Shown one piece after another: positions 44,954 through 56,412 of a DNA stretch of 64,000 bases. Position 1 is the first letter of the stretch; each line of letters starts with the position of its first letter. A model generated the notes under the pieces. That model searched no databases and had not been told where the DNA came from. It saw only the letters and a list, made by a program, of their open reading frames with translations. The translations under genes were made by a program, and so were the position numbers. The DNA is from Serratia symbiotica (Periphyllus acericola) (GTDB taxonomy: Bacteria; Pseudomonadota; Gammaproteobacteria; Enterobacterales; Enterobacteriaceae), in contig NZ_OZ026452.1 in the NCBI RefSeq assembly GCF_964019515.1, positions 930,001 to 994,000 on the forward strand, written 5' to 3'.

Positions 44954-45989
44954 GGCATTGTTGAATAAATCGAACATTTGGCCGGCACGCGGATCAGATC
45001 ACTCTCCTTCTGTCAAAATAGCGACATGCCGTGGCCCAGCAAAAGTTCAACATCACCAACTGGAAGGCTTACAACAACGCCCTTATCACTCGGGGTTCAC
45101 TCACTTTCTCCGTGGATGAAACGGCACTTCACGCCTGGTACTGCGAGGCAAAACCTTCTCTGCGTGGTCGCCCACCACATTATTCCGATATGGCAATCAC
45201 CAGCGTATTGATGCTGAAACGGATTTTCGGCCTGACACTTCGCGCCCTCCAGGGCTTCATCGACTCCAGTGTCACACTGATCAAAGTGCCGTTGAATTGC
45301 CCGGACGACACCTGCATCAGTAAGCGGGCGAAGTCCGGCCATGTCCCGTTTAAAACCGCAACGCCAGGTGAAATTGCGCACCTCGTTATCGACTCTAGCG
45401 GGCTCAATGTGTTGGGTGAAGGGGAGTGGATAGCAAAAAAACACGGTCAGGAAAAACGGCTTATCTGGCGAAAATTACATTTGGCCGTAGATATAGAAAC
45501 ACATGAGGTCATCTGTGCTGACCTTTCCTTGAGCAATGTCACCGATACCGAAGCTTTCCCAGGTCTTATCCGCCAGAGGTACAGTAACATCAAAGTCGCC
45601 TCGGCGGATCGGGCTTAGGATACGCGAGTGTGTGATGATGAGTTAAGGGGCAAGAAGCTCAAGGCGTTAATACCGCCCAGCAGAGGAGCCAGTGATTGGT
45701 CGGCAGACTATGCAGAGCGAAATCAAGCGGTGGCGAACCAGCGCCTTACCGGAGACAACACACGGTGGAAAAGTATCACAGGCTACCACCGACGTTCGAT
45801 AGCGGCAACAGCGAGGTACAGAGTAAAACAGCTATTTGGTAGTCACCTGTCGCTGCGAGATTATGATGGGCAAGTTGCAGAGGCGCTGGCCATGATCTGT
45901 GCACTAAACAAGATGACGCTCGCCGGTATGCCAGAAAGATGCCCATTCACGGGACTCTTTATTCCAAATCCGATTTATTCAACAATGCC
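44954..45989 (+). mobile_element. IS5-family (IS903-group) element, copy 4
   Basis: 1036 bp. Both terminal repeats carry the same change (GGCATTGTTG at the left and CAACAATGCC at the right). The 9-bp flanks gctcattct and gactcaatc differ. It lies between the mreB upstream region and a truncated speA, so at a breakpoint. About 20 bp near the right end are deleted compared with copy 3. Confidence 0.9.
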
Positions 45990-46023
45990 GACTCAATCAC
46001 TCGGCTATGCTGGTTCACCTTAA
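45031..46023 (+). pseudogene. IS903-group transposase, copy 4, amber-interrupted
   Basis: It starts at GTG and runs AQQKFNITNWKAYNNAL to ASADRA, then the shared TAG at codon 196. The second half, CDDELRGKKLKALIPPSRGASDW, continues with YHRRSIAATARYR (Ala for catalytic Glu). A deletion near the end changes the frame, so it would read through the IS end into speA ([17 protein letters not shown]). Confidence 0.88.
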
Positions 46024-46329
46024 TCGGGTATACCAGAATATAGTCGTCCTTATAGCTGAAGGTGTCACGCGCGCGCTTGAAAGCAGCGTTAATCGAGCGT
46101 AGCCGATGTTTCAGGATCTGCGGGAAACAAAACAATGCGGGGAGACGCTGACCTTTTTTCTGACACTCTTTCACCAGTTCCGCCAGATTGACGCCGCGCC
46201 TGCGGAAAATCGGGGTTCGGAAATACGCTGATGTGGCCTTGTTCATTTTTCATTAACGTCATAGTAACTATTACCCCATTGGGCAACGTTATAAGTGCTC
46301 AGCATCTTACTGGCATTACGAACATTCAT
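45990..46329 (-). pseudogene. speA: SpeA biosynthetic arginine decarboxylase, 5' fragment
   Basis: The start [20 protein letters not shown] and the segments [35 protein letters not shown] and [19 protein letters not shown] are SpeA (E. coli 658 residues). Indels separate them into three frames. After RVIES the sequence enters IS copy 4 and ends ALLNKSDLE. Everything beyond residue 120 or so is gone, including the PLP-binding lysine region (the lysine in PIKVNQH remains). It is divergent from metK, as in E. coli. Confidence 0.92.
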
Positions 46330-46798
46330 GACAACCTCCTGCACTGCGTACAAAGATAGAGTGTGAGCATTCGATGGAGTGACAGCGTCAACTGTGGGTG
46401 CCAGCAGAATATAACTGCGCATCGCTGTTATATCCAGTTTAAAACTTCATCCTTGACATCGTTCCGCTACAGTCAATGCGCTGTGCGCATTATATACTAA
46501 TAGTCACCGGAAAAAGTGAAATAAAAATTCACTGGTATCTGTTTAAGAAGATTAAAATAGCACTGGTAACTTCTCTACTAAAAAACAGAAAAAAATGACT
46601 GGTAATCCGGCTAAACCCCGCCCTAAAATGGACGTCCAGAGGTTAATCCATCTATAACTGATAAACTGCTTAACGACTTTGCCTGAAGGGCGTTGCAGGA
46701 TACATCTCACACCATCAATGGAAGGCACTTTATTTGATGCCAAAATGCCAAGGCTGTGCAGTAATTTCTAACCCGTTTTATGCAAGGTAAAGGATACA
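46330..46798. other. speA-metK intergenic region
   Basis: About 470 bp A+T-rich. It contains a probable MetJ operator (46630-46653). A small open frame on the minus strand (46552-46743) has no recognisable family and overlaps the operator. Confidence 0.55.
46630..46653 (+). promoter_or_regulatory. Probable MetJ operator (three adjacent met boxes)
   Basis: Three successive 8-mers, GGACGTCC, AGAGGTTA and ATCCATCT, match the met box AGACGTCT at 6, 5 and 5 of 8 positions. They lie about 145 bp upstream of metK, where MetJ represses metK in E. coli. The second and third boxes are weak. Confidence 0.45.
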
Positions 46799-47953
46799 AT
46801 GGCTAAACACTTATTCACGTCAGAATCTGTCTCCGAAGGCCATCCTGACAAAATCGCTGACCAAATTTCCGATGCCGTTCTCGATGCAATCCTGACGCAA
46901 GATCCGAAAGCACGCGTTGCCTGTGAATCCTACGTCAAAACCGGCATGGTATTGGTCGGTGGTGAAATTACCACCAGTGCCTGGGTCGATATCGAAGAGA
47001 TCACCCGTAAAACCGTGCGTGAGATTGGCTATGTTCACTCGGATATGGGTTTTGACGCCAATTCTTGTGCCGTACTGAGTACCATAGGCAAACAGTCCCC
47101 AGACATCAACCAAGGTGTTGACCGTATCGATCCATTGGAACAGGGTGCTGGCGATCAGGGCCTGATGTTTGGCTATGCCACCAACGAAACCGAGGTGTTG
47201 ATGCCAGCACCGATCACTTACGCGCACCGTCTAGTGCAGCGTCAGTCCGAAGTGCGTAAAAACGGCACCCTGCCGTGGCTGCGCCCAGATGCTAAGAGCC
47301 AGGTAACATTTAAATACGACGATGTAAAGATCGTCGGCATTGACGCTGTCGTTCTCTCCACCCAGCATGCCGAAGATGTCGCTTTGAAAGATCTGCAAGA
47401 AGCGGTGATGGAAGATATCATCAAATGGGTGCTGCCGACAGAATGGCTGAGCGCGAGTACCCAATATCACATCAACCCAACTGGCCGTTTTGTTATCGGT
47501 GGCCCCATGGGCGACTGTGGCCTGACTGGCCGTAAGATCATTGTCGACACCTATGGCGGTATGGCTCGCCACGGTGGCGGGGCATTCTCCGGTAAAGATC
47601 CGTCCAAGGTTGACCGTTCTGCCGCTTACGCCGCACGCTACGTGGCGAAAAACATCGTCGCCGCTGGTCTGGCTGACCGCTGTGAGATCCAGATTTCCTA
47701 CGCTATCGGCGTGGCGGAACCCACTTCCATCATGGTAGAAACTTTCGGTAGCGAGAAAATTTCTACTGAGCAACTTACCCTGCTGGTACGCGAGTTCTTC
47801 GACCTACGTCCATATGGCCTGATTAAGATGATGGATCTGCTGCAACCGATCTACAGCGAAACCGCCGCCTATGGCCACTTTGGCCGCGAGCACTTCCCTT
47901 GGGAAGCAACAGACAAATCAGCACTGCTGCGCGATGCCGCTGGCCTCAAATAA
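46799..47953 (+). CDS. metK: S-adenosylmethionine synthetase
   Basis: 384 residues, the same length as E. coli MetK. It makes SAM from methionine and ATP. The N-terminal [18 protein letters not shown] carries the ATP-binding His and Mg-binding Asp. The mobile-loop region near residue 100 (SPDINQGVD), [11 protein letters not shown] and the glycine-rich [19 protein letters not shown] are intact. A good terminator follows. An essential gene with no lesions. Confidence 0.97.
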   Translation: MAKHLFTSESVSEGHPDKIADQISDAVLDAILTQDPKARVACESYVKTGMVLVGGEITTSAWVDIEEITRKTVREIGYVHSDMGFDANSCAVLSTIGKQSPDINQGVDRIDPLEQGAGDQGLMFGYATNETEVLMPAPITYAHRLVQRQSEVRKNGTLPWLRPDAKSQVTFKYDDVKIVGIDAVVLSTQHAEDVALKDLQEAVMEDIIKWVLPTEWLSASTQYHINPTGRFVIGGPMGDCGLTGRKIIVDTYGGMARHGGGAFSGKDPSKVDRSAAYAARYVAKNIVAAGLADRCEIQISYAIGVAEPTSIMVETFGSEKISTEQLTLLVREFFDLRPYGLIKMMDLLQPIYSETAAYGHFGREHFPWEATDKSALLRDAAGLK

Positions 47954-47971
47954 GCCCGGACATTGATGTGA

Positions 47972-48004
47972 ATACGGCGAATCTAGGCTCGCCGTATTTA
48001 TTTT
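47972..48004 (+). terminator. Terminator of metK
   Basis: A 9-bp stem ATACGGCGA / TCGCCGTAT with an 8-nt loop is followed by TTATTTTTAT, about 20 bp after the metK stop. Confidence 0.85.
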
Positions 48005-48232
48005 TATCGAGTGGACGTTTGACATGGCCCTGAAATCTGACCATCAGATTTATTGACGGCGGGATCAATACCAACGGGAAATGGAAAAGGGGGTTGCCAC
48101 CATGCTGTCAGCCAGAAATAGGGTAGAGGAAGATCAGCAACTAAAGGGAAATTTGTCATAAGACTCCTTTTTATTATGCTTTATTTTAATGTATTAGATA
48201 GAGCTGTATCACGAAACATCCCCCTCTTTGCA

Positions 48233-50557
48233 TCATTGGCCGAACATGTCTTTCATCCAGCCTGCAACCCCATCACTATCTTTTTGCTCGCTCTTGGCCT
48301 GCTGCTGAACAGCCATCTGGCTGGACTGGCACAAACCCTGTGGGTTGTCAGTCCATACCGGCAGGGTGCGCCCGTTGCCGCCGCCACAGATGAAGTTTCC
48401 TGACGCGTCGATCGCCATTGGGTTGATGCCCTCAGGCGGCTGTAACATCAACGGCAGCGGCATTTGGTTCTCCAGATAACGGCAGTACAAGGTCAGCGCA
48501 CCGTTGGCACCTGTCAATTTGGCCGGACCGTTGTTGTCACGCCCCACCCAGGCGATCGCCACTTCTTTGCCATCGATGCCGACAAACCAACTGTCGCGTA
48601 GGTCATTAGTGGTGCCGGTTTTTGCCGCCAGGTTGTAGTTCGGGAACTTCACCGACAGCGAACGGGAGGTTCCGCGGATCACACCCTGCTGCATGGCGTA
48701 TAACGTCAGGTAAGCCGCCTGTGCCGGTACCATGCGTTCCGCCTGAGGGAAGCTCTGATACAGTACCCCCTCCTCAGCGATCACAGAACGCACCGCAGAC
48801 AGTGGCGCACGTTTGCCGCCGCTGGCGATAGTCTGATACTCCTGCGCCACTTCCATCGGCGTCAGACCTATCGCCCCCAGCAGCATGGAAGGTACTGGGT
48901 TGATCTCAGCTTTGGGGACACCCAAACGCTGCAACGTGTCACTGATTTGTGCCAACCCCACCGACAGGCCAAGGTTGACCGTTGGCACGTTCAGCGAGTT
49001 GGCAAGCGCATCAACCAGCATCACTTGGCCGCGAAATTTACGGTCGTAGTTGTTCGGTTGCCAGATGGCACCATTCGGCTGTTTCAGCGACAATGGCGTA
49101 TCCGCCAGCCAGGTATTGAGGCGGTACTTGTCCGGCTCGGAAAGCGCGGCCAGGTATGTGGGCGGTTTCGCCAGCGAACCGACCAGACGGCGCGCCTGTA
49201 CCGCCCGGTTAAAACCAACAAACTGTGGATTGGCCCCCCCCACCATGGCACGAACTTCGCCGCTAAAGCGATCGACAATCACCATCGCCGCTTCCAGATC
49301 CTGCATATGGCGCGCAGCACGCAGCGCCAGGATACCGCCTTCGACCGCTTTTTCCGCCGCATCTTGCAACATCGGATCCAGGGTGGTGAAGATTTTCACG
49401 CCGGACAAATTGTTAACCTTGTGGCCCAGCTTAGCCTGCAACTCATGCCGCACCATGTACATAAATGCGGGCTGCGGTGTGATCACCCCGCCTTTCGGCT
49501 GTACGCCCAGTGGACGCGCACTCAGCATGTTATACAGCTCAGCGTCGATAACGCCTTGGCTTTGCAATAGCTTTAGCACCAGGTTGCGACGTTCTAACGC
49601 CAGATCTGGATGGCGCCACGGGTTGTAATACGACGCACCCTTAACCATACCCACCAGCAACGCTTGCTGATCGAGACTCAGTTCATCCACCAGGCGGCCA
49701 AAGTAATACAGGCTAGCCAGTGGGAAACCATGGATCTGATCGCTGCCGCTCTGGCCGAGGTACACCTCGTTTAGGTACAGTTCAAGAATACGATCTTTGC
49801 TGTAACGGTAATCCATCAACAACGCCATATAGGCTTCGTTAGCTTTGCGCCACAGCGAGCGTTCGTTGCTCAGAAACAGGTTTTTCACCAGCTGCTGCGT
49901 CAGGGTACTCCCGCCCTGCACCGCGCGGCCAGCGGTCAAGTTAGCCAGTACCGCACGGCCGATGGAGTAAGGGCTGAGGCCGTCATGTTCATAGAAATGG
50001 CGATCTTCGGTGGCGATCAACGTGTCCACCAGCAAATCAGGGAAGCCAGTGCGCGACACGAACAACCGCTGTTCGCCGTTCGGTGACTGGAGCATGGTAA
50101 TCAGACGCGGATCGAGACGGAAAAAGCCGAGGCTACGTTGATTTTCCATATTTTCGATCTTCGCCAGATGATTGTTTTGGAAATCCAGACGAGCGTGGAT
50201 CTGCCCTTCTTTACCATCAGGGAAGTCAAACGTGCGTCGCAGCATGTGGATGGTGCTGGCCTGAACGGTAAACTCGCCAGAGCGAGTGATGCGGCTGACC
50301 TGACGATACTGCATGCCTTCAAGCAGATCGATCATTTCCCTTTTGCTGTACGACATGCCCGGTTCCAAGTTGACCATGCGACCATAGACCGCTGCTGGCA
50401 ACTGCCAGACCTTGCCATCGATGCGGCTGCGGATCTGAGAATCCAGATAAATGCCATAGACCGCCAGAAGCGCGGCAATAACCAGTAGCAATTTGATCAT
50501 CAGGCCAAGCCATCGGCGTTTTTTATGCGGTGGCATTGCCTTCACCTTACGTGGCAT
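48233..50557 (-). CDS. mrcB: Penicillin-binding protein 1B, short form only
   Basis: 774 residues from ATG at 50557 ([16 protein letters not shown]). This corresponds to the internal start of the E. coli short (gamma) PBP1B. The upstream alpha region is interrupted by TGA. The order is a cytoplasmic tail, membrane helix (about 22-44), UB2H domain, GT51 domain with [12 protein letters not shown], then transpeptidase with SLAK (in [11 protein letters not shown]), SLN and KTGTTND. The C terminus [17 protein letters not shown] is conserved. It polymerises and crosslinks peptidoglycan. A frame extending to 50581 is possible. Confidence 0.93.
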   Translation of the reverse strand: MPRKVKAMPPHKKRRWLGLMIKLLLVIAALLAVYGIYLDSQIRSRIDGKVWQLPAAVYGRMVNLEPGMSYSKREMIDLLEGMQYRQVSRITRSGEFTVQASTIHMLRRTFDFPDGKEGQIHARLDFQNNHLAKIENMENQRSLGFFRLDPRLITMLQSPNGEQRLFVSRTGFPDLLVDTLIATEDRHFYEHDGLSPYSIGRAVLANLTAGRAVQGGSTLTQQLVKNLFLSNERSLWRKANEAYMALLMDYRYSKDRILELYLNEVYLGQSGSDQIHGFPLASLYYFGRLVDELSLDQQALLVGMVKGASYYNPWRHPDLALERRNLVLKLLQSQGVIDAELYNMLSARPLGVQPKGGVITPQPAFMYMVRHELQAKLGHKVNNLSGVKIFTTLDPMLQDAAEKAVEGGILALRAARHMQDLEAAMVIVDRFSGEVRAMVGGANPQFVGFNRAVQARRLVGSLAKPPTYLAALSEPDKYRLNTWLADTPLSLKQPNGAIWQPNNYDRKFRGQVMLVDALANSLNVPTVNLGLSVGLAQISDTLQRLGVPKAEINPVPSMLLGAIGLTPMEVAQEYQTIASGGKRAPLSAVRSVIAEEGVLYQSFPQAERMVPAQAAYLTLYAMQQGVIRGTSRSLSVKFPNYNLAAKTGTTNDLRDSWFVGIDGKEVAIAWVGRDNNGPAKLTGANGALTLYCRYLENQMPLPLMLQPPEGINPMAIDASGNFICGGGNGRTLPVWTDNPQGLCQSSQMAVQQQAKSEQKDSDGVAGWMKDMFGQ

Positions 50558-50617
50558 CGGTACCTCTTCCTGTTTACCCACATCATCGTCATGCAGATCT
50601 TGATTATCATAATCGTC

Positions 50618-50704
50618 TCAGAGACGGCACGGCGGTTTGCGCGCCGCGGTGCGTTTGGGTTGTTTTTCTTTGCGCCGGATAGGCTCGCGGTTATCCCCAG
50701 CCAT
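50618..50704 (-). other. Relic of the mrcB alpha start, closed by TGA
   Basis: ATG at 50704 begins MAGDNREPIRRKEKQPKRTA in the mrcB frame, like the N terminus of the long PBP1B. Codon 29 is TGA (50618-50620), after which the frame continues [12 protein letters not shown] into the short form. The lesion is a single nonsense codon, probably from CGA. Confidence 0.85.
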
Positions 50705-50869
50705 TATTGTTATTCTCCGAGCGTAACAGCAGTACTATTAGTAAGTCGCTTAATCTGCGCTGCCAGCAGGTCGCTAAACAGAAGAAATATCTGGATTCTA
50801 TACTCTTATTGTATCAGAGGGGCAAAAGAACCCGCAGCCATCACAAATGCAGCTTCAAGTATCGTATAT

Positions 50870-51272
50870 TCACTGATACTTTTTCGTCCGCCGTGTAGGG
50901 GCAGCATTAGCCGGATCGTCTGGCCATACATGCTTTGGATAGCGTCCCTTCATCTCTTTTTGCACCTCGCGGTAAGCACCCTTCCAGAATGCCGCCAGAT
51001 CGCCGGTGACCTGTAGCGGGCGGTACGCCGGTTAGAGTAACTCAAGCACCACGGGGATGCGCACCTCCGCCAACATTGGGCTGCGCTTTTCACCGAACAC
51101 TTCCTGTAAACGCACTGACAGCACGGGCGGTTTACCGACGTGATAACGGATCGGCAGGCGGCTGCCCGTAGGCACGGTGTCATGAGTGAGTAACGCATTA
51201 TCCAGCCGCTGTTTTTGTTGCCAGTCCAGCAAGCGGCTCAACGCCTCAGTGATATTGACTTGCTGTAACCCA
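50870..51272 (-). pseudogene. hrpB: HrpB ATP-dependent helicase, 3' fragment
   Basis: Only the C-terminal 130 or so codons remain: VPTGSRLPIRYHVGKPPVLS, LQEVFGEKRSPMLAEVRIPV, then a TAA after VVLELL, then [20 protein letters not shown] and the end RRTKKYQ. IS copy 5 removed the 5' part. The hrpB-mrcB order is as in E. coli. The helicase core is entirely missing. Confidence 0.92.
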
Positions 51273-52311
51273 GGCGTTGTTGAATAAATCGAACTTTTGG
51301 CCGGGACGAGGATCCGATCACTCTCCTTCTGTCAACATAGCGACATTCCGTGGCCCAGCAAAAGTTCAACATCACCAACTGGAAGGCTTACAACAACGCC
51401 CTTATCACTCGGGGTGCACTCACTTGCTGGGGGGATGAAACGGCACTTCACGCCTGGTACTGCGAGGCAAAACCTTCTCTGCGTGGTCGCACACCACATT
51501 ATTCCGATATGGCAATCACCAGCGTATTGATGCTGAAACGGATTTTCGGCCTGACACTTCGCGCCCTCCAGGGCTTCGTCGACTCCATTGTCACACTGAT
51601 TAAAGTGCTGTTGAACTGCCCGGACGACACCTGCATCAGTAAGCGGGCGAAGTCCGGCCATGTCCCGTTTAAAACCCCAACGCCGGGTGAAATTGCGCAC
51701 CTCGTTATCGACTCTACCGGGATCAACGTGTTGGGTGAAGGGGAGTGGATGGTAAAAAAACACGGTCAGGAAAAACGGCGGATCTGGCGAAAACTGCATT
51801 TGGCCGTAGATACAGAAACACATGAGGTCATCTGTGCTGACCTTTCCTTGAGCAATGTCACCGATACTGAAGCCTTCCCAGGTCTCATCCGCCAGAGGTA
51901 CCGTAAAATCAAAGTCGCCTCGGCGGATCGGGCTTAGGATACGCGAGTGAGTCATGATGAGTTAAGGCGTTAATACCGCCCAGCAGCGGAGCCCGTTATT
52001 GGTCGGCAGACTATGCAGAGCGAAATCAAGCGGTGGCGAACCAGCGCCTTACCGGAGACAACACACGGTGAAAAAGTATCACAGGCTACCACCGACGTTC
52101 GATAGCGGCAACAGCGAAGTACAGAGTAAAACAGCTATTTGGTGGTCACCTGTCGCTGCGAGATTATGATGGGCAAGTTGCAGAGGCGCTGGCCATGATC
52201 TGTGCATTAAACAAGATGCCGCTCGCCGGTATGCCAGAAAGTGTACTCCTTGCCTGAAAGCTGCCCATTCACGGGACTATTTATTCCAGATCCGATTTAT
52301 TCAACAAAGCC
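51273..52311 (+). mobile_element. IS5-family (IS903-group) element, copy 5
   Basis: 1039 bp with left end GGCGTTGTTGAATAAATC and right end GATTTATTCAACAAAGCC. The 9-bp flanks tgtaaccca and gcaaaagca differ. A 16-bp deletion near 51965 shortens it. It joins the hrpB fragment to the dnaK promoter region, two regions apart in E. coli. Confidence 0.9.
51350..52257 (+). pseudogene. IS903-group transposase, copy 5, amber plus later lesions
   Basis: It starts at GTG and is open to ASADRA, then the shared TAG. Copy 5 is more decayed afterwards: a 16-bp deletion shifts the frame, and TGG becomes TGA in the TRWKSITGY segment. The Ala-for-Glu change in YHRRSIAATAKYR is present. Confidence 0.88.
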
Positions 52312-52378
52312 GCAAAAGCATGCGGATGTGGGAAAACCATGATCTGGATGACGATTAAAAAAGAATTTTTTCGCTTTG

Positions 52379-52411
52379 CCCCTTGATGCTGAGTTGGATG
52401 GCCCCATCTTA
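52379..52411 (+). promoter_or_regulatory. Sigma-32 promoter of dnaKJ
   Basis: CCCTTGAT and, after 14 nt, CCCCATCTTA match the RpoH consensus and resemble the E. coli dnaK P1 as recalled. It lies about 70 bp downstream of IS copy 5 and about 120 bp upstream of the dnaK ATG, so the IS junction spared it. Confidence 0.8.
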
Positions 52412-52534
52412 TTTTCAACTGCAGTTGCTAACCGCAGGTAAAACTGAAATATAGGGCAGTTGAAAAGTAAAAGACTGCCTGCTTGCTAGATTAGCAACCT
52501 GATCGATTATTAATTATTAAGTGGAGACGTTTAG

Positions 52535-54448
52535 ATGGGCAAAATCATTGGTATCGACTTAGGTACAACCAACTCTTGTGTAGCAATTATGGATGGTGCC
52601 AAGGCGCGCGTGCTGGAAAACGCAGAGGGTGACCGCACCACGCCTTCTATTATCGCCTATACCCAAGATGGTGAGACTTTGGTTGGTCAACCAGCTAAGC
52701 GTCAGGCTGTTACTAACCCCAAAAATACTCTATTTGCGATTAAGCGCCTGATTGGCCGTCGCTTCCAGGACGAAGAAGCGCAGCGCGATAAAGGCATCAT
52801 GCCATACAAAATCATAGAAGCTGACAACGGCGACGCTTGGCTAGAAGTGAAAGACCAGATAATGGCACCGCCACAGATTTCCGCTGAAGTACTGAAGAAA
52901 ATGAAGAAAACGGCTGAAGATTACCTGGGTGAACCGGTAACTGAAGCGGTAATCACTGTACCTGCTTACTTCAACGATGCACAGCGTCAGGCGACCAAAG
53001 ATGCTGGCCGTATCGCGGGCTTGGAAGTAAAACGTATCATCAATGAACCGACCGCCGCAGCCCTGGCCTACGGTTTGGATAAAGAAGTCGGCAACCGTAC
53101 CATTGCGGTTTATGACTTGGGCGGTGGTACTTTCGATATCTCCATCATCGAAATCGACGATGTTGATGGTGAAAAAACCTTTGAAGTTCTAGCGACCAAC
53201 GGCGACACCCATTTGGGTGGTGAAGACTTCGACAGCCGCCTGATCAATTATTTAGTGGAAGAGTTCAAGAAAGAACAAGGAATCGATCTGCGTAATGACC
53301 CGTTGGCGATGCAGCGTCTGAAAGAAGCCGCAGAAAAAGCGAAAATTGAGCTGTCTTCCACTCAGCAAACCGATGTTAACCTGCCATATATTACCGCAGA
53401 TGCGACCGGGCCAAAACACGTGAACATCAAAGTGACCCGCGCAAAACTTGAGTCATTGGCTGAAGATTTGGTTGCACGTTCCATCGAACCACTGAAAGTG
53501 GCGCTGAAAGATGCGGGTCTGTCGGTCTCCGACATTCAAGATGTGATCCTGGTAGGGGGTCAGACTCGTATGCCTATGGTGCAGAAGAAAGTCGCTGACT
53601 TCTTCGGTAAAGAACCGCGTAAAGACGTTAACCCAGACGAAGCGGTCGCTGTGGGCGCTGCGGTGCAGGCTGGCGTATTGGCGGGTGATGTGAAGGACGT
53701 ATTACTACTGGATGTTACTCCGCTGTCGTTGGGTATTGAAACTATGGGCAGCGTGATGACTCCGCTGATTACCAAAAACACCACTATCCCGGCCAAGCAC
53801 AGCCAGGTGTTCTCGACTGCTGAAGACAACCAGTCTGCGGTAACCATCCATGTGCTACAGGGTGAACGTAAACGCGCCAGCGATAACAAATCTCTGGGGC
53901 AATTCAACTTGGATGGCATTCAGGCGGCACCGCGCGGTATGGCGCAGATCGAAGTGACTTTCGATATTGATGCTGATGGTATTCTGCATGTATCTGCCAA
54001 AGACAAGAACACCGGTCGTGAGCAGAAGATCACCATCAAGGCCTCTTCGGGTCTGAACGAAGATGAAATTCAGAAAATGGTACGTGATGCTGATCTTAAC
54101 GCTGAGTCTGACCGCAAGTTCGAAGCACTAGTACAGACCCGTAACCAGGCGGATCACTTGATCCACGGCACCCGTAAGCAGTTGGAAGAAGCAGGCGACA
54201 AACTGTCGGCGGAAGACAAAATGGCTATTGAAACGGCGCTACAAGACTTGGAAGCAGCGTTGAAAGGCGAAGATAAAGCTGAGATGGAAGCTAAAACCCA
54301 AGCATTGGTGCAGGTTTCTGGCAAGTTGTTGGAAATGGCCCAGCCTCAGCAAGGCGCTGACGCTGGTGCTGACAATGCGGCACAGAAGGACGACGATGTC
54401 GTAGACGCTGAGTTCGAAGAAGTTAAAGACAAAAATAATCGCCCTTAA
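52535..54448 (+). CDS. dnaK: DnaK, Hsp70 chaperone
   Basis: 637 residues (E. coli 638). The ATPase domain has [11 protein letters not shown] at the N terminus, the catalytic Thr/Asp loop [18 protein letters not shown] (about 194) and [12 protein letters not shown]. The interdomain linker [11 protein letters not shown] leads to the substrate domain and helical lid, with a C-terminal [14 protein letters not shown] tail. It folds and refolds proteins with DnaJ and GrpE. Intact, heat-shock promoter retained. Confidence 0.98.
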   Translation: MGKIIGIDLGTTNSCVAIMDGAKARVLENAEGDRTTPSIIAYTQDGETLVGQPAKRQAVTNPKNTLFAIKRLIGRRFQDEEAQRDKGIMPYKIIEADNGDAWLEVKDQIMAPPQISAEVLKKMKKTAEDYLGEPVTEAVITVPAYFNDAQRQATKDAGRIAGLEVKRIINEPTAAALAYGLDKEVGNRTIAVYDLGGGTFDISIIEIDDVDGEKTFEVLATNGDTHLGGEDFDSRLINYLVEEFKKEQGIDLRNDPLAMQRLKEAAEKAKIELSSTQQTDVNLPYITADATGPKHVNIKVTRAKLESLAEDLVARSIEPLKVALKDAGLSVSDIQDVILVGGQTRMPMVQKKVADFFGKEPRKDVNPDEAVAVGAAVQAGVLAGDVKDVLLLDVTPLSLGIETMGSVMTPLITKNTTIPAKHSQVFSTAEDNQSAVTIHVLQGERKRASDNKSLGQFNLDGIQAAPRGMAQIEVTFDIDADGILHVSAKDKNTGREQKITIKASSGLNEDEIQKMVRDADLNAESDRKFEALVQTRNQADHLIHGTRKQLEEAGDKLSAEDKMAIETALQDLEAALKGEDKAEMEAKTQALVQVSGKLLEMAQPQQGADAGADNAAQKDDDVVDAEFEEVKDKNNRP

Positions 54449-54453
54449 GCGGG

Positions 54454-54518
54454 CAGTAACGGCGGCGAAGCCGTTACTGGAAACCAGCACGGGCGTCGAG
54501 GTAACTCTACGCCCGTGC
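54454..54518 (+). other. Two consecutive hairpins between dnaK and dnaJ
   Basis: The first stem is CAGTAACGGC / GCCGTTACTG (54454-54479) and the second GCACGGGCGT / ACGCCCGTGC (54487-54518). Both are perfect 10-bp stems without T tracts. They may lower dnaJ expression relative to dnaK by attenuating or by protecting the dnaK 3' end. Confidence 0.7.
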
Positions 54519-54543
54519 ATGCATGTTCAGGGTAAGGAAAAGA

Positions 54544-55656
54544 ATGTCTAAGAAAGACTATTACGAGATTCTTGGTGTCAGCAAGACGGCAGATGAGCGT
54601 GAGATAAAAAAAGCGTATAAACGCCAGGCGATGAAATATCATCCTGACCGTAACCAGGAAGAAGGCGCTAAGACCTTATTTAAGCAGAGCAAGGAAGCTT
54701 ATGAAGTGCTGACTGATAGTCGAAAGCGTGCGGCTTACGATCAGTACGGGCACGCGGCCTTTGAACAAGGCCATATGGGGGGGAGCGGTGCAGACTTTAG
54801 CGATATCTTTGGCGACGTCTTTGGCGATATCTTCGGCGGGAGCCGTCGGCAACGTGCCACCCGTGGTTCAGATCTGCGCTATAACATGGAGCTTTCCCTT
54901 GAGGAGACGGTGCGTGGCGTTACCAAAGAGATCCGCATTCCGGTGCTGGTGGAGTGTGACGCGTGCCACGGTAGTGGTGCCAAGCCAGGTAGTTCGCCGA
55001 TCACCTGTCCTACCTGTCACGGTCAGGGGCAGGTGCAGATGCGCCAAGGTTTCTTCAGTGTACAGCAGGCATGTCCGCACTGCCATGGCCGTGGGCAGAT
55101 CATCAACGATCCCTGCAACAAGTGCCAGAGTCATGGCCGGGTAGAAAAATCCAAGACGTTATCGGTGAAAATCCCGGCAGGTGTGGATACTGGCGATCGT
55201 ATTCGTCTGGCAGGTGAGGGAGAAGCGGGCGAACATGACGCTTCAGCGGGCGATCTGTACGTTCAGGTTCAGGTTCAGGTTCACCCGATCTTCGAGCGTG
55301 AAGGCAACAACCTATACTGCGAAGTGCCAATCAGCTTTGCTATGGCGGCGCTGGGCGGTGAGATTGAAGTGCCGACGCTGGATGGCCGGGTGAACCTGAA
55401 GATACCCGCAGAAACCCAGACCGCCAAGTTGTTCCGCATGCGCGGTAAGGGCATCAAGTCAGTGCGTGGCGGTAGCCAAGGCGATCTACTATGTCGCGTG
55501 GTAGTGGAAACCCCGGTTAATTTAAATGACAAACAGAAACAGCTAGTGAAGGAACTGGAAGCCAGTCTCGGTGGCCCTTCTGGCGATAATAACAGCCCGC
55601 GTTCTAAGAGCTTCTTCGATGGGGTGAAAAACTTCTTTGACGACCTGACTCGCTAA
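54544..55656 (+). CDS. dnaJ: DnaJ, Hsp40 co-chaperone
   Basis: 370 residues from ATG at 54544 (E. coli 376). The J domain has KYHPDRN with the HPD motif (about 33-35), followed by a G/F region that is shorter than usual ([16 protein letters not shown]). The four zinc motifs are [24 protein letters not shown] and CNKCQSHG. The last deviates from CxxCxGxG at its first Gly. The C-terminal end [16 protein letters not shown] matches. The start at 54523 used by a longer frame is unlikely. Confidence 0.96.
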   Translation: MSKKDYYEILGVSKTADEREIKKAYKRQAMKYHPDRNQEEGAKTLFKQSKEAYEVLTDSRKRAAYDQYGHAAFEQGHMGGSGADFSDIFGDVFGDIFGGSRRQRATRGSDLRYNMELSLEETVRGVTKEIRIPVLVECDACHGSGAKPGSSPITCPTCHGQGQVQMRQGFFSVQQACPHCHGRGQIINDPCNKCQSHGRVEKSKTLSVKIPAGVDTGDRIRLAGEGEAGEHDASAGDLYVQVQVQVHPIFEREGNNLYCEVPISFAMAALGGEIEVPTLDGRVNLKIPAETQTAKLFRMRGKGIKSVRGGSQGDLLCRVVVETPVNLNDKQKQLVKELEASLGGPSGDNNSPRSKSFFDGVKNFFDDLTR

Positions 55657-55896
55657 TTCACTGTTTTTAATGGTGAGTGATTCAATCCCAGTCTTATACC
55701 TGATGTTTTTATTTGTTGTTATCTGCATAAGATGTGTAACTTCCGTGGTGAGTTGATTGGTTTGCGGATATATCCCGTTATAGGAGAACACAATAACAAC
55801 GGTTCTGGCTGTTGCGCATTGGGACAAATAGTGTTGAACATTGTCTGAAACAGGAAAAGGACATTTGTGGAAGCGAAACGTTATGGAGAACTGCAC
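55657..55896. other. Region between dnaJ and nhaR, nhaA missing
   Basis: 240 bp with no gene. In E. coli nhaA lies immediately upstream of nhaR. No NhaA sequence is recognised, so the gene is deleted here. Confidence 0.5.
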
Positions 55897-56346
55897 GTGA
55901 GCATGTCGCATATCAATTTTAATCACCTTTATTACTTCTGGCAGGTCTACAAGGCGGGGTCTGTGCTGCTAAAGTACTATTTCTGATTACTGGTAAGATT
56001 GTAGGGTAGGATTCTAGGATTAATGTGTTGGAAGAACGCCTGGATGGCAAGCTGTTGATCCCCGGTAAGCGTTATGAGCTCAACTGGTTCAACGCCCAGG
56101 GTACTCAGGTATAGATCCTGGGCGAGTTCGACGATGCTGCTCTGATGAAGGCGTTCAGTATGTATCCAATGCCAATCTTCGTTGCCCCGACGTTGTATGT
56201 GCAGGATACCAATAACGAAGACCGTGTGGTGGAGCAGGAAAAATGAGCAGGAAGAATATTACATCATCTTTGCTGAGCGCATGATCCTGCACCCTGCGGT
56301 GTGGCGGTTGTGCACAAAGAATTTTCGGCGGTATTTTTTGCTAGAA
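55897..56346 (+). pseudogene. nhaR: NhaR LysR-type regulator, mostly deleted
   Basis: The N terminus MSMSHINFNHLYYFWQVYKA (GTG at 55897 or ATG at 55903) and the later segments [40 protein letters not shown] and IFVAPTLY match NhaR (E. coli 301 residues). Most of the helix-turn-helix and effector domain is missing. In-frame stops follow GSVLLKYYF and TQV, and the C terminus [15 protein letters not shown] is in another frame. Confidence 0.9.
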
Positions 56347-56362
56347 GGGGATAATTGGGGCA

Positions 56363-56391
56363 TAAAAAAACCGGTTCAGGCCGGTTTTTTT
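56363..56391 (-). terminator. Terminator of rpsT (bidirectional)
   Basis: ACCGG..CCGGT stem flanked by seven A on one side and seven T on the other (AAAAAAACCGG and CCGGTTTTTTT). It lies 22 bp past the rpsT stop on the minus strand. Confidence 0.88.
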
Positions 56392-56412
56392 ATCAAGCAA
56401 ACAACCTAACGC

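Noticed and set aside
46552..46743. 63-codon minus-strand open frame upstream of metK
   Set aside because: It overlaps the probable MetJ operator, has no known family and no good start context.
48947..49628. Long plus-strand open frames opposite mrcB
   Set aside because: They are antisense to the conserved PBP1b transpeptidase domain and have no family similarity.
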